NCBI RefSeq assembly: GCF_024586455.1 | Contig: NC_065921.1 | Coordinates: forward strand, 29,013,135 to 29,077,134 | DNA from: Bactrocera neohumeralis | Taxonomy: Eukaryota > Arthropoda > Insecta > Diptera > Tephritidae | Direction of reading: 5' to 3' | DNA: 64,000 nt | In this document: positions 21,538 through 33,139 of the stretch, piece by piece | How the letters are laid out: each line of letters starts with the position of its first letter | Numbering within the stretch: position 1 is the stretch's first letter | Translations under genes and position numbers: made by a program | Notes under the pieces: generated by a model | Seen by the model: only the letters and a program-made list of their open reading frames with translations | What the model was told of the DNA's origin: nothing | The model's database searches: none

Positions 21538-24500
21538 ATGAAAACAGAAAAGACTAATGGCAAAAGTGATAAGCTGCGTCAGCGGCTTACCAAGCTGTTT
21601 AAGAATGGTAATGTCAAAGTTAATCAAGTGAACGAGAATGCTCATAAAGATCAGTTAAAAACAGCACCGCATCCTAAAAAAATGAACAATGCTCATAAAG
21701 ATCAATTGAAGGCAAAGCCGCTACCAACAAAAATGGACAATTCTTATAAAGAGGAATTAAAAACGAAACCGCATCCGACAAAAATGGGCAATGCTCATAA
21801 AGATCAGTTGAAGACGAAGCCGCTACCAACAAAAAAGGACAATGCTTGTAAAGGGGCGTTAAAGACGAAACCACTTCCTACAACAATGGGAAAACCAAAA
21901 AGTAATATAAAGGTTCCAACTGAAGCAAAGTCAGAAAAGAATAGTAGGAAGAGGAAGCTTCAACAAAATGATGCTACCAAGAAGGAGAACAAATCCAACA
22001 ACATACCAAATAAGCAAAACAATAGTGCAAAAACACTTGGCAAAACTAAGCTCGAAGAAGGTCAAGTAAATGCAAAAATTATTGGTAAAGGTAAGAAAAC
22101 GGCCAAAGACAACCAAAAAGCAAAAGTTGTGAATAAAAAGCTAAAAATTGATTTGCCTTTGGTGCACCACAATGGAAGTAATAATGTGGAAACTTCGGGT
22201 AGCGAAGATAGTGAGGATTACTATGATTCCGATGAGGATTATAGCTACGAAGATGATAATGGACCTTATGATCAATATACTGATGATTCTGATGCTTATT
22301 CCGATTCTGATGAAAATGAGCGCTATTTTGATGACTATGAGTATGACGATTCTGATTCTGAATACACTGAAAGTGAAAATGAGGGCTACGATTATGACTC
22401 TGATATATTTTCGGGACCCGATCCCGATTATGAACTGCCACGAAATGTTGCAGAAGATCTAGTCATACACAGAGGTGAGTGACAGTATTTATTTTACAAA
22501 CATACTTACCATATAATTTTTATATGACTACAGGCACTGCACAGAAACACGATTTAGGAAAAGAGCATAATGTTGATTTCGATAGTGATAACGATGAGCC
22601 ACAGGTCGTTGAATTGGTTGTAGAAAGTAAAATTAATGAAATAAAACAACCGGATGCATATGCCAAAACTGAGTTACATAAATTAAACGTGCAGTTTGTG
22701 CCAGCAAATAAAGGACCCATAATGCATAAATTGAAAGAAAAAGTTGAAAATGAAAATGACTGCCCACAACTGGTACCAATTGTTGATGAAGATGGTTTTC
22801 AGCTGTATAACTCGGAGAGTGATTACAGTTCGTATGAAGAATTAAGTGATGAAAGCTCAATACCCGAAGAGGATATAAATTTGAAATACACTTCAAGCGG
22901 AAATGTTTGCAATAGCGATTGTGATAGTGAAGATAGTATACAGATTAAGAAACGAAATCCAATTTTCAATATAGGCATCGTTAATGTAGAAAACTGCATT
23001 CGACAAGAAAGTAATCAAAGTGTGATAAGCTCAGATGAAGTTGAAATTGAACGACCGATTTTTGATATACTCACTGCCGAAAATTTGCAAAAAGTTAGTG
23101 AAAAAGACTCTGTTATTACGGTTAATATATGTGAGAGGGTAACGACGCCAGAGCCAGTGGAAGAAACTGTCGAAAAGAATCGTGAAGAAGTAGCTTCTCG
23201 GGGAGTTTCTGAGAAAGAACTAAAAAATGCCAATGTCGATTTGCTCATAAACCCCGTAAATGATGATACCAAAGTAGTGGCTGCAGGGGAAACTGCAAGT
23301 GATAATGTTGATTTGGTCACTCAACATATAAATGGGGAAGAAGTTGAACCCCTTAACGATGAAATCGACACAAGCGCAAATATTAATGATGAAATAGCTA
23401 AGAATTTTAATATAGATGAAATCATAAACAATAGACAGGAACAAAGAACTTTTAGCTCAATTTTTATAAACGCTGTCAGTTCGAATCTTGTGCTTGCGCT
23501 GGTGAAAGAACCTTTCTATTTATATGGAACAATTTCTGTAACGCTACTAGCGGGCCAAGTTGAAATATACGGCTATAAACCGCGCCTTAATGAAGAGGTG
23601 GAGATATTTTCACCACGTGGCTGCTGTAGCGTTGACATAACCAGCATTCCATCCGATCCTTCAACTAAAGATAAAGATCTTGAAAATTCAATAGATCCTC
23701 TGCGATCAGCATTTAGTTCAGTTGATTTAGAGCGTATAGAGAAGGCTTTTGAAAGTGGCAGCGATGCATTGCTGCTGTTGAAGCGTAACAATCGTCGAAA
23801 AAAACTGAAAAATATTTTCAAAAAATATATGAATGAAAATGTTTTTCCCAACATGAATTCCATACTACCAGATCGGCCGCTCTATGCCAGTGAATATTCG
23901 CTGGATTGCGTATTAAACATAGTCACTGAAAGATCTTTGCGCATACCTAGGGAGTGGCGTGAATTATACTTTACAAAACGATCTAAAGTTCTACTCTCCG
24001 GTGGCAAATCGGTGGGAAAGTCGACGCTTCTACGTTATCTTTTAAACCGTCACTTGGAGCGTAGTGAACGTGTGCTTGTCATTGACCTCGATATTGGGCA
24101 AGCGGAACTTTTCACACCACAAACAGTTTCTTGCACTGTTTTAACACAGCCTTTATTAGGACCTGGCTTCTTTCTTAACCACCAACCTACACGTGCGTAC
24201 GCTGTTGGACACAGCAACATAATACTTTGCGCCCAAGCGTATATGCGCGCCGTTAAACAACTCATTGAGTACTGTCATTCAAACACGGAATTCGCGGAGA
24301 TGCCGTGGCTGATCAACACAATGGGTTATAATAAAGGATTTGGCTTGGAAGTGATGCACCTTATTACGCAACTAATAAGACCCACCGATGTGGTGCAATT
24401 GCAAAGTAACCGAGAAATTAATAATTTCGATATATTATTGCATTCTCATGCGCTAGCTAGGTTAGATCGCACGATTTACACGCAAGACGAATTCAAAGAG

Positions 24501-25217
24501 GAAAAGAGTGATTCTTCAAAGCTAGAGTATCGCCTACATGTCTTATCTTCGGCTGTGCTGCAAGAAAGTCGCTATCAACGTGAATGGGAAATGGGTGCTA
24601 AGGATTTGCGTTATGCAACGTTTTTATCACGACTGAGCGAAGTGTTGCAAGGTAGTGCTGAGTGGCTGACGGATTGTGTGCCTTTTGGGTAAGAAAAAAT
24701 TTGTAAACACTAATTAACCGATCTTAAGAGAACACTTTTTTCGTTTTTAGTGTTTTTATTGATAAGCTACACCTAGTGAATTTGGTTTCCAATAAATCCA
24801 CAAACGAAGAGCTGCTCCACGCTTTCGAGGCTAATCTGGTTTACTTGTGCCGAAAGGAAGAGGAAAATAGCGGGCCACTCGAATGTTTTGGCATTGGTGT
24901 GTATTAATTTCTTTCTAATTTTTTTTTTTTATAAATTTAATGCTTGATTTGTAGGCATTGTGCGTGCTATTGACCTCAAAAAATTATACCTGCTACCAGC
25001 AATGTCCTACGACAAACTAAGCACAGTCAATTGCTTAGCCTTGGGTGAAATGCCACTACCGACATCGTTGTTCACAAATCAAGGACCCAAAGTGTCTAAT
25101 ATGGCGGCCTATCTTTACAATACTGTTGATGCAAAAACTTCCAAATCGATTAAGCAAATTTACCGTCGACCAGCACAATTTCTGACGGGAAAACATAAAA
25201 ACGTGCTCAACGACTAG
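21538..25217 (+). CDS. NOL9: NOL9/Grc3 polynucleotide 5'-hydroxyl kinase
   Basis: NOL9/Grc3 phosphorylates the 5'-OH produced by LAS1 cleavage of ITS2 during 60S pre-rRNA processing in the nucleolus. Four exons keep phase: 21538-22474, 22534-24688, 24751-24896 and 24955-25217, giving 1166 residues, longer than human NOL9 (702) because of an extended N-terminus. That N-terminus is Lys-rich with five 17-residue tandem repeats (34-118), followed by an Asp/Glu/Ser/Tyr-rich acidic region (about 220-305) and further disordered sequence. The catalytic part starts near residue 660. It carries a Walker A loop GGKSVGKST (802-810), VLVIDLDIGQAEL just after it, and MPWLINTMGYNKGFGLE, the Walker B-like and lid region typical of Clp1/Grc3 kinases. 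It converges with mRpL34, with 137 bp between stop codons. Confidence 0.94.
21637..21891 (+). repeat. five 51-bp in-frame tandem repeats in NOL9
   Basis: Five consecutive 51-bp units encode 17-residue variants of NAHKDQLKTKPLPTKMD, residues 34-118 of NOL9. Units alternate between KPLPTKM and (A/K)PHP(K/T)KM forms. There are no gaps or frameshifts. Such repeats are likely to vary in copy number between individuals or species. Confidence 0.92.
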
Positions 25218-25354
25218 TGTAATTATTACATTTCATGTATTCTCTGTTAATTATACTTAATGAATTGATGACTAAAACATAGAGTGGATTATACAACCGG
25301 CTTTTTGTTTTAATTTTGTTTGGTTTTCACTTGCACTTTCAATGAACTATATTA
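25218..25354. other. convergent 3' UTR gap NOL9 / mRpL34
   Basis: Only 137 bp separate the two stop codons, so the 3' ends of the opposing transcripts probably overlap. I see no canonical AATAAA on either strand here. Confidence 0.5.
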
Positions 25355-25658
25355 TTAATGCGATAGGACATGTCTGCCTTTAAGTATTCGACGCATTAAC
25401 ACACGACGTCCTTCTGGTGTTGACATACGCTTATCCCAACCATGAACGTTAATGCGTTTCACCTCGCGTGGTTTGGGAAAGTGGCAACGGAGTTTAGTTT
25501 TCAGTATAGTCCGATTGAAAACATGTGCATCTCGACTTACTATAGTTTGCGCAAAATTGACAGCTCCAAGCAATGACCTGTAAATTACAATAGATTATTA
25601 CCATATCCAATGATAGAGATCTTTTTACACACCGGTTTAATACATTCAGGAACGACAT
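25355..25658 (-). CDS. mRpL34: mitochondrial ribosomal protein L34 (bL34m)
   Basis: This is a small large-subunit protein of the mitoribosome. Two exons, 25658-25633 and 25577-25355, join in phase to 82 residues. The N-terminal part is a basic mitochondrial presequence. The C-terminal bL34 core is clear: EVKRINVHGWDKRMSTPEGR and then VLMRRILKGRHVLSH, matching the bacterial pattern KR-x-x-HG-x-x-x-R-(M/L)-(S/A)-T-x-x-GR-x-(V/I)-(L/I)-x-x-R-(R/I)-x-KGR. The first exon encodes only MSFLNVLN plus two bases, with donor CG|GTGTGT; the alternative donor GTAATA at 25601 would leave a 24-bp intron and breaks phase. The 55-bp intron is of typical fly size. Confidence 0.92.
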
Positions 25659-25737
25659 TTCTAAGCTGAATTGAACTAATAGCAAATCAAAATAAAAATT
25701 ATGTGAGCAGTTGATATTGGATTCCTATAAGTAAAAA

Positions 25738-25747
25738 ATCAGCTGTT
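25738..25747. promoter_or_regulatory. E-box core-promoter motif upstream of mRpL34
   Basis: ATCAGCTGTT matches the AWCAGCTGWT core-promoter E-box exactly and lies 80-90 bp upstream of the mRpL34 start codon, the same distance as the E-box before rho-7. Confidence 0.5.
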
Positions 25748-26123
25748 CGGTAGCTGGTATGTTCAGTGTGGGCTTATGCTGCCAGGTAGCTTATGAATAA
25801 TTAATTATAAAAATGTGCTATCAGTAATTTCTAGCAAAGGGATTTATTTTCAAGAAACTTTACTAAATTTATTCCACTACAACCTATTTATTGCAACAAC
25901 AAGTATCATGCTAAAATAATTTAGAACTGCAATTATTTTAAATTTTTGTAGAGCGTAATATAAAGATATGGTGACTTTAACGAAATGGTAAGATGTAGCG
26001 AAAACAAAACCACCACTGACAGCTGTCATGTGTGGCGTTGTACCTTGCGCAGCTGCTTTGCTTATTTTAGCCCACAGTACTCTCTTGCTCGGTATTCGTT
26101 TTTACCGCCGACGTTTTATGTTC

Positions 26124-26558
26124 ATTCAAGTGCGAGCTGTGCTCCAACAATAAAGCTAACTAGTTTTATAGGCTTTAGTGAATTTATGTGTACTGAAATA
26201 TCGGAAAATAAAGAAAATGTAAAATAAAAGTATAATAATAGTGAATTACAATTCAAATGACCAGTGAAATTTTAAATAGTGTATAAATTGTGTGAATTGA
26301 AGATTTTTTGTACAAAACCGAGAGTTGCACTCAAAGCTGGGAATTAAAGTTTTCACGTAATAAATAGTTATAAAAAAAGTTTTTTAATAAATATTTTACT
26401 AACCTTTGCTCGTTTTTATATACCTACATTAAGTATATTAAAAATAATAACTAATTGATTAGTTATTTGAAGTTGAAGTGAATGAAATGAAAACTACTAC
26501 TAGCAAAAGAACGGTTGCGGCCTTTGCATAGGCTTGGATTATAATTGCATTACGAAAG
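26124..26558 (+). other. candidate noncoding first exon of an unknown plus-strand gene
   Basis: An Inr-like TCATTC (A at 26124) starts a stretch with the look of a fly 5' UTR (AT-rich, GTGAATTG/AAGTGAAT words, no long reading frame). It ends at a good donor, ACGAAAG|GTAAGC, at 26558/26559. A CAGCTG E-box lies about 105 bp upstream (26020). A downstream coding exon was not found in the window, so this is inference. Short upstream ATGs are present. Confidence 0.3.
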
Positions 26559-27769
26559 GTAAGCGCACCAAGTACAAAAACCTTTACAAGTCACTGTAGC
26601 TATGTATAAGTGTATTTGCGAATATACTACATAATCGATTGAGTCTGCATATAAGTGAATATGTATGAATGTTGAACTTCATTTCCGTACAAGCAATTCT
26701 TTTTTTCTATACATCTGCACAAGTTATTTCCCCAATTGTAAATTCGTGATACCTTTGATGTTTTGACTAGGTAAGGAGGTTGCTCCAACTCCATGCATTT
26801 TACCCCCAAAAAAATACAGCTTCATTCCAAAGTATAGTGGCAGGAAAATCGATTTTTGCTTTGCTCTGTCTGCGAGGATAAGTAAATTGAATTTGAGGCT
26901 TACAAAAGTGGCAAGGAATAATGGCCGGGAGTGAAGTGTTTCAGCCATATGACAATTACCAAACGAGTTGAGTAAGAGGCAGCAACGTTCTTCCTCATCA
27001 TCACCCACAATCTGACGCTGCAAAGTTACTGGAGTGCATAGTCAGCTGTCGCTACGTAAATGTGCAAATATCGTATTAGCCGATGGGCGTTTGTGTTGTG
27101 TCCAACAGCGGCACAGAGTATTTGCTTTGTTGCTTCAATCTGCACATTTCACATAAATTTAATGGGTAGGGAGTGGAAGCCAGCATTAGATGCGCGAGGG
27201 AGGATTAGAAAATCGTGCGTGCTAATACATACATACATATATTTGCATTGATGCTGGTGTAAATGCGATTTATTATTGTTGTTTTTGCGCGCGTACAAAG
27301 AGAATTTGTCAGTTGCACCAACACCCTCATCTTAAATTTCTTTGACGGCAGATCGCCGTTGAGGGCAGCTGGTGCGCGTTCACTCGGCCAACCAAATGAC
27401 TTGTAAAATAGCGCCGGTTGTATGAATGTTTATACATATATGTGTATGTGTGCTCAAAGATAGAGGGTTGTGTTGTTGGCAGCCGTGACACAAAGAACCA
27501 TGAAATTGAAAATTGTGAAATTTTTATGTATGTATGTATTTATTTCATAAAATCGAAATCTGACCCAATTTTTGTTTCTAAAAAAAAAGTTTGTTAAAAA
27601 CAATTAAGCTAGTTTGATGATTAGCAAATTATATGGAAGTGTAATTAAAATGGTAATATTTTAAACAGTAGTATGTAGGAGTAGTATAAATATATTTAAT
27701 TTATTTCTTATGTTGCAATGAAGTTGTGTTTCAGTTACAAAGACTGCACCGCAGTTTACGTAACCGGAA

Positions 27770-27850
27770 CCGGAACATACCCGGATTTTGATCCGGCTGA
27801 GGACTGTCAACTCGGCAGAATTCTGCCGCTACAAAAACAACAACAACCTT
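27770..27850. repeat. dispersed repeat end (CAACTCGGCAG family)
   Basis: The block reading CCGGATTTTGATCCGGC, then GGACTGTCAACTCGGCAG and a CAACAACAAC tail has a counterpart at about 8365-8440 (TTTTATCCGGCCAAGGACTG, then TCAACTCGGCAG). Both look like the end of the same unclassified mobile element. Confidence 0.55.
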
Positions 27851-27889
27851 TCACTAATAAAAAAGATCAATAGAGAACTTGATTTTGAT

Positions 27890-28110
27890 CGATCAGTTTG
27901 TTTGCCGATTATAGGCTATAGTGGTTTGATCTGAACAATTTTTTCGAAGATATGCTGTAGTAGTTTGATATGGACGATTTCGAGTTTGACTTCGTTCTTG
28001 TGAAGGAAGGGACGCTTGTAAAATTTCAGATTGATATCCCAAAAACTGAAGGATTAGTTCGCGTATATGCAGTTGAACAGAAATAGCTAATTCGATTCAG
28101 CTCATCACGC
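27890..28110 (-). repeat. hairpin-ended dispersed element, fragment
   Basis: On the minus strand this reads TATACGCGAACTAATCC, GATATCAATCTGAAATTTTA and AACCACTATAGCCTATAA, the same order of blocks as the copies at 40 kb, 45 kb, 48 kb and 50 kb. The copy is partial and diverged. Confidence 0.6.
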
Positions 28111-29439
28111 TGATTTATATGTATATGTTATGTACTTTATAGGGTTTCCAACGTTTCTATTTGATATCAGGTTTATTTTTCACCTTCTCTATATTATTTC
28201 CGCTGGTAAAATATGTTGATTTGCCATAAAGCTCACGCTTTCCACAATTTTACAGCTTAATGGCTTCTGCGACACCTGCAAAGAATGTTTCTCGTATATC
28301 ACCGATCAAAGCTATAAACAAATATAAGATTACTTTTTCACGCCGAAATGTGCTATTTTAATGACTTTTGCAAATTTATCCGCCGAATTTCGGAGGAAAA
28401 AAATGAGGCACATTACCTGCAGACAACCTGCGCTTACCCTTGTTGTTGTTTCGGTTGTTGCCACAGCATAAAAATATCGTCCGCTTAAGTACTCGGAGTA
28501 GAGTAGCGCCGCAGCGCCCAATTAGAGAACCACTGCACGAGCACCAGCTCCACTGTGCGCCTTGCTCATCTCATCATCTCAAGCATATTTTTAGTGGTTT
28601 TGCGTTGCTTTGCGTATTTACTAAAATTACGATTCATAATTGTTTTTACTTGAACTCACGCCCGGGTTATTCGAGTGCGTTCTGCACCAAAGTGGCAGGC
28701 AGACACTTTGTGCTATACAAATGTGCACACATCTGTGCATTTGGACACTCACAATAATAATTGTATGGATGTTTGTGTGCGTGTTTATGTATATGTCTTT
28801 ATTTTTATTTATAATTGTGGGTTGTTTTGTGCGGTCGGGTGTAATTTCTTTAACAAACTTCACTTTAAAGTGGAGTGTGTTTTTGTTGTACGCCTCTATA
28901 ATATAATATATGTATGTATGTATGTATGTGTGCATACATACAAACGCATTTGTACTTTTCGTCTCTATAAATGGGCGCTGTTTAACGAAAGTGCCTCTGG
29001 AGTTGTTTGTGCTTATGAATATTCTGTTTATATGTATAAGTATGTATATATTTAAATAAAGTTTGTCACTTATAAAGCGACTTTCAAAGATGCTATTAAA
29101 TACATATGTATATACTTATAAACTTATAAACACTTATGTATTTTTATGTAAGTACTTAAGTATGTATGCATTATGACTTCCAAAATTAACGTAATTAATC
29201 AAAACTTAATGAAATTGTCTGAGTAATTGTAATTTATGTACTTAAATACATACATACATACATTAGTACATTAATATTTATATATAAAATTAAAAAGTGC
29301 TCAAAAAGTTATTATTTGGAAGGAAGAGAATCGACTTTCGCTGTACGCGCAACTACTGGTGTTTGGGTCGCCGTGTTCAAAGATGGATTTCTTACAAAAT
29401 TCGCCCGAATGTACGTACTTATGTACATAGACATAGTAT

Positions 29440-29940
29440 GTACTTATGTCGAAAGCGGTTATCGTTATTTCATTTTTGTTGTTGTTACAACACAAAACAG
29501 CATTTGGTCGAATGTAATCCCAAATAGAGATGATATTGTAAGCTTTTAACGGCGTTTTGCAACGACTAGAACAAATGTCGGTAGTGGGAAGAGTCTGGTC
29601 TAAAAGACACTTGAGGCAAAACTTCATAGCCGCCGTTTTTCATATAGTTTTTACCCGAAGCCGATTGTTGTTCTGATGAAAAATTACTGCCTCGTAAAAA
29701 GTTGCGAATTCCGGGCGGTTTTCGGCAAGTGTTCGCTTCAATTTGTTGAGTTGTTGTCGGTAACGTTCCCCATTAATGGTTTCACGTGATTTTAGAAACT
29801 CATAATACTGCACTGCCTTTTGATCCGACCCAATAAAAAGCTGGCTGCATTGGTATTCGGGTTTCACGTTGTTTTGACTGATTGACCAGGTTTCAATTGT
29901 GATTTTCTGCATTTAGTGTGCTCGAAATGGATTAATTTTT
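29440..29940 (-). mobile_element. mariner-type transposase relic
   Basis: The minus strand encodes SDQKAVQYYEFLKSRETING followed by ERYRQQLNKLKRTLAENRPE, the middle of a mariner transposase around the second catalytic region (YYELL, ETVNGERYRQQL in intact relatives), then FHQNNNRL where intact copies have H(D/N)NARPH. A stop and a frameshift follow. The ends are not defined. Confidence 0.8.
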
Positions 29941-30119
29941 CTTTGTAAGTCACAATCCGATGCAAAAAACTACTACTTTTTGTAGCAGTCTAGCAGCATT
30001 TCTGACATCCAAAATCGTTATTCAACGCCTTTTGGCTTCAATTCTTATGGCATCCAATTTCAACAATCTTTATTCAGTATTCAATTTAAAATTTCTCATA
30101 TTGAAGCTTTAAGGAACTG

Positions 30120-30970
30120 CTTGTATGGAAACCTTCTCATTTTACAAGATTTGCTTGCGAAATTTCACACAGATTATTCTCCAAGGCAGAGCTACAGTCT
30201 CCGTTGAAATTGTTCAGATCGCAAACAAACTGAATGGTCAAAATGATGATGCCCTTGTAAAAACAACCTTCTTATTTGACAAGATGTGCTCATGCAATTT
30301 TGTATAGATTATTCTCCAAGGCAGACCTACATACATTCTCCTAAGAAATTGTTCAGATCGGACGACTATAGCATACAGCTTTCATATAAACTCATCGGTC
30401 AAAATGAAGTCCTTGTATGAACAACCTTCTTATTTGGCAAGATATGCTTACAAAACTTTGCATAGATTATTCTCCAAGGCAGAGCTACAGTTTCTGATAA
30501 AATTATTCAGATTGGACCATTATAGCATATAGTTGCCCTACAAACTGATCGGTTAAAATGAAGTACTTGTATGAACAACCTTCTTATTTGGAAAGATATG
30601 TTCACGAAATTTTGCACGGATTATTCTTTAAAACAGAGCTACAGTCTCCGAAGAAATTATTCAGATCGGACCACTATAGCATATAGCTGCCATACAAATA
30701 GAACGATCAAAATCGAGCTCTTGTATGAACAACTTTTTTTTAAGAAGATATCTACCCGAAATTTAGCTCGAATTATTGTTTAAAGTAACGGTACAACTTC
30801 TGAAGAAATTTTTCAGATCGAACGACTATAGCAAATACATACATATGTACATAGTATGCTGCTTGTAGCTGCCATACAAACTGAACGATCGAAATCAAGT
30901 TGTTGTATGAAATCTTTTGTGACGTATTATGGTTTCATTCCAACCGTAGTTAACGTTTTTTCTCGTTTAA
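30120..30970 (+). repeat. hairpin-ended dispersed element with internal ~155-bp modules
   Basis: About five degenerate modules, each with TCTCCAAGGCAGAGCTACAG, then TTCAGATCGGACCACTATAG, then a GCATATAGCTGCCATACAAA block and a CTTGTATGAACAACCTTCTT spacer, follow each other. The copy ends near 30960 with a decayed CCAACCGTAGTTAACG terminus. No coding potential is seen. The same element recurs at least eight more times in the window. Confidence 0.8.
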
Positions 30971-31262
30971 AATTTGAACAACAACATTTACCGTTATTAC
31001 ACGCTTGCCAACCATAAAGGTGTGGAAATTATGACAAATAAATTGAAGATTTTTTAACACTCGATTTCCTTAGAAATCTATTAGTGATAGCACACAAATG
31101 TATGCACATATGTGTGTGTATGTAATTTTAATAAATTGACAACTTCATTGATTAAACGAGCCAGTTAAACGCGTATGTCCGTCCAATTGTGCTATGCTAC
31201 GCGCACAGTAGTCAATATTGCTCTAACAATTCGTGGAACAAAAGCATAATAATTGCTCGGGT

Positions 31263-31500
31263 GAATATGATGACATATTGGTATGTATGTATATATTAAT
31301 AAATATGTATATATGTGTGTAAGTAAGTATACATACATATATGTACGTCCTATATGTGTATGTATTATGTGTTAATGTGTGTATAAATGTATGTGTGTGG
31401 GCTTGTTTGTGGCACTGATAGTATCTGTGGCAATAGTGATCGTTCCAATGTAACTCATACATATTTACATACATACAAACATACATACATATACGCTAGC
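31263..31500. repeat. TATG/CATA and GT microsatellite cluster
   Basis: Interrupted runs of TATGTA, TGTGTA and ACATACATA occupy most of this interval. A separate GT run lies at 31692-31706 and a CA run at 31781-31796. Confidence 0.8.
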
Positions 31501-32740
31501 ACATATTCGTTGTCGCTGAAACAGAAACTCTTCATTGTTGCCATAATTACAAGCAATTAAACTTCATCAAATTTTTGATACGGGTGCGGCGGTGCACGCG
31601 CTGCTGCTGCGCCGTTCGATTGCCGCCAGTTCGAATAACGCCAATTGCCGGCTGAAGTGCATACACACATATACGCATATGTATATAGATGTGTGTGTGT
31701 GTGTGTATGGATGCAACTGTGTATGCATTGTGGGTCGCCCGCTGCTCAATTTTGCTTTATTGTGCGCTCCCGACACACCATACACACACACACACATATT
31801 GTCAATCATCGCTTACTCGTATTTCGTCGATTCAGTTCTTCATTAATTAAAAAAAAGCATAGTTTGAAAGAGCCGCAGTGCGTTGGCCGCCCGGAACGCC
31901 GCTGCAAGCTATTGTCACGCAAATCGAGAACATATAAGGTCTAATCTTACTTACCACACACACACTCACACACACACCCATAAGCCTTTCTTCGGTTAAC
32001 CAACAACCACAACAACCCACTGGTTAGACACTTTATTGAGCGATGCTTTCTTGATTTTGTTCATCAAAACTATCAAAAGTCATGGCATACAATAGAACAA
32101 CGGCAACAACAACAATAATAATAACAAATGCATTGTTATTTGCCGCCAATGTTGCATGGGTGCGCGGCATGCCATTGGCAAAAGTATTCAAGCTGCTTGT
32201 ACGCTTCTAAGACTGGTAAGTGTTCCAATAATTGGTGGCGGCGAGCATGCAGTTTCACACACACATACGCACATACATACAAGTGGCTGTATCACAATGC
32301 ATATGCATTTCCAATATGCTCGTAGAAGGGTCACAAGCACAAAACACATACACTTACAAATCGGCCTGCATTCACTTCTTTCAGCGTCTTTTGTTCGGTT
32401 CCTGTCTTTTACATGTATGTACGCGACGAGCGCTGCGCTCCTTTTGGTGTGTTGTGAGTCATCACTTAATTCAACGGTAATTACGACTTTGATTCAATTC
32501 GATTTGTTGGCCCATTATGTAGAGTCTCGTCTCGCCTCGTATCGTCTCGAATCGAGTGTGCCTTTTTATTGTCCACTAGAAACATGAAAACAATAGAGAA
32601 TGATTACTTCTTAAGTAGAATCACTTAAAAAGTGAGGTTATGGCATCGTGTAACCGCAATAAATATCCGCCAACCCACACAAAGTGAAACAGTTAAGATA
32701 AAAGCAAGCGAAGAACGTCGGCAATAAGAGCGGTGCTCGG
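31500..32740. other. gene-free stretch, partly GC-rich
   Basis: No coding exon was recognised. Two GC-rich patches (31580-31650 and 31870-31920, rich in GCCGC/GCTGC) stand out from the AT-rich background and are not repeats that I recognise; they could be regulatory or noncoding exon sequence. A CTCG-rich run lies at 32522-32556. Confidence 0.4.
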
Positions 32741-32744
32741 CTCG

Positions 32745-32850
32745 TGCCTTTTTAAGCATAAACTTCGTCTTAAACACAATCTGCTGCTTTCTAAGCACAA
32801 TATTCTGTTTTTTAGGAACATTCTCCTTTTTAAGCACAATGTTTTTTCCA
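32745..32850. repeat. 18-21-bp degenerate tandem repeat, five units
   Basis: Successive units resemble TTTTTAAGCACAATNTTCTN (32747, 32769, 32787, 32810 and 32827, approximate starts). In a minus-strand frame this gives repeated (L/F)-C-L-(K/R)-R steps, but the frame is short and probably not coding. Confidence 0.5.
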
Positions 32851-33139
32851 CCGAAAGACGAGCCGACGCAATCGTAGACATAAAAATAAAATATTATCAC
32901 GCATGCGCATAAAAAACATTAGAACAAAGTGCTTTTACCAAGCTGTGGACCTCCGTGGAGTTTTTGAAATCAACTAGTGTTTTGTAGTGTCTTATCTTTA
33001 GACCTAGTTGCTAACAAAGATAGGCTTAATAACATCTTTATTTTGAATTTGTGTGTGTGGAGACTTAAGGAACTTTATAGCATCCGTTTCCTTTTGGATA
33101 TGCTTCGAACGAAAAATGTGACGCATCTCACTTGCGATT

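Larger units (their letters stand above)
26559..29430. other. gene-free stretch with minor repeats
   Basis: I found no coding exon. It contains a short fragment of a dispersed repeat at 27770-27850 and a minus-strand piece of the hairpin-ended element at 27890-28110; CATA/TATG microsatellites occur near 28905-28940 and 29240. The rest looks like unique intronic or intergenic DNA. Confidence 0.5.

Noticed and set aside
22148..22462. Met/Ile-rich plus frame and the matching minus frame
   Set aside because: Both are shadows of the Asp/Glu/Ser-rich NOL9 exon and reflect its codon composition.
25601..25620. GTAATA as the mRpL34 intron donor
   Set aside because: It would make a 24-bp intron and shift the frame; the GTGTGT donor at 25632 gives 55 bp and the correct frame.
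31820..31860. Perfect Inr TCAGTT with AGTTT at the DPE distance
   Set aside because: The last DPE position does not fit and the flanking sequence is a plain A-rich spacer, so chance is likely.
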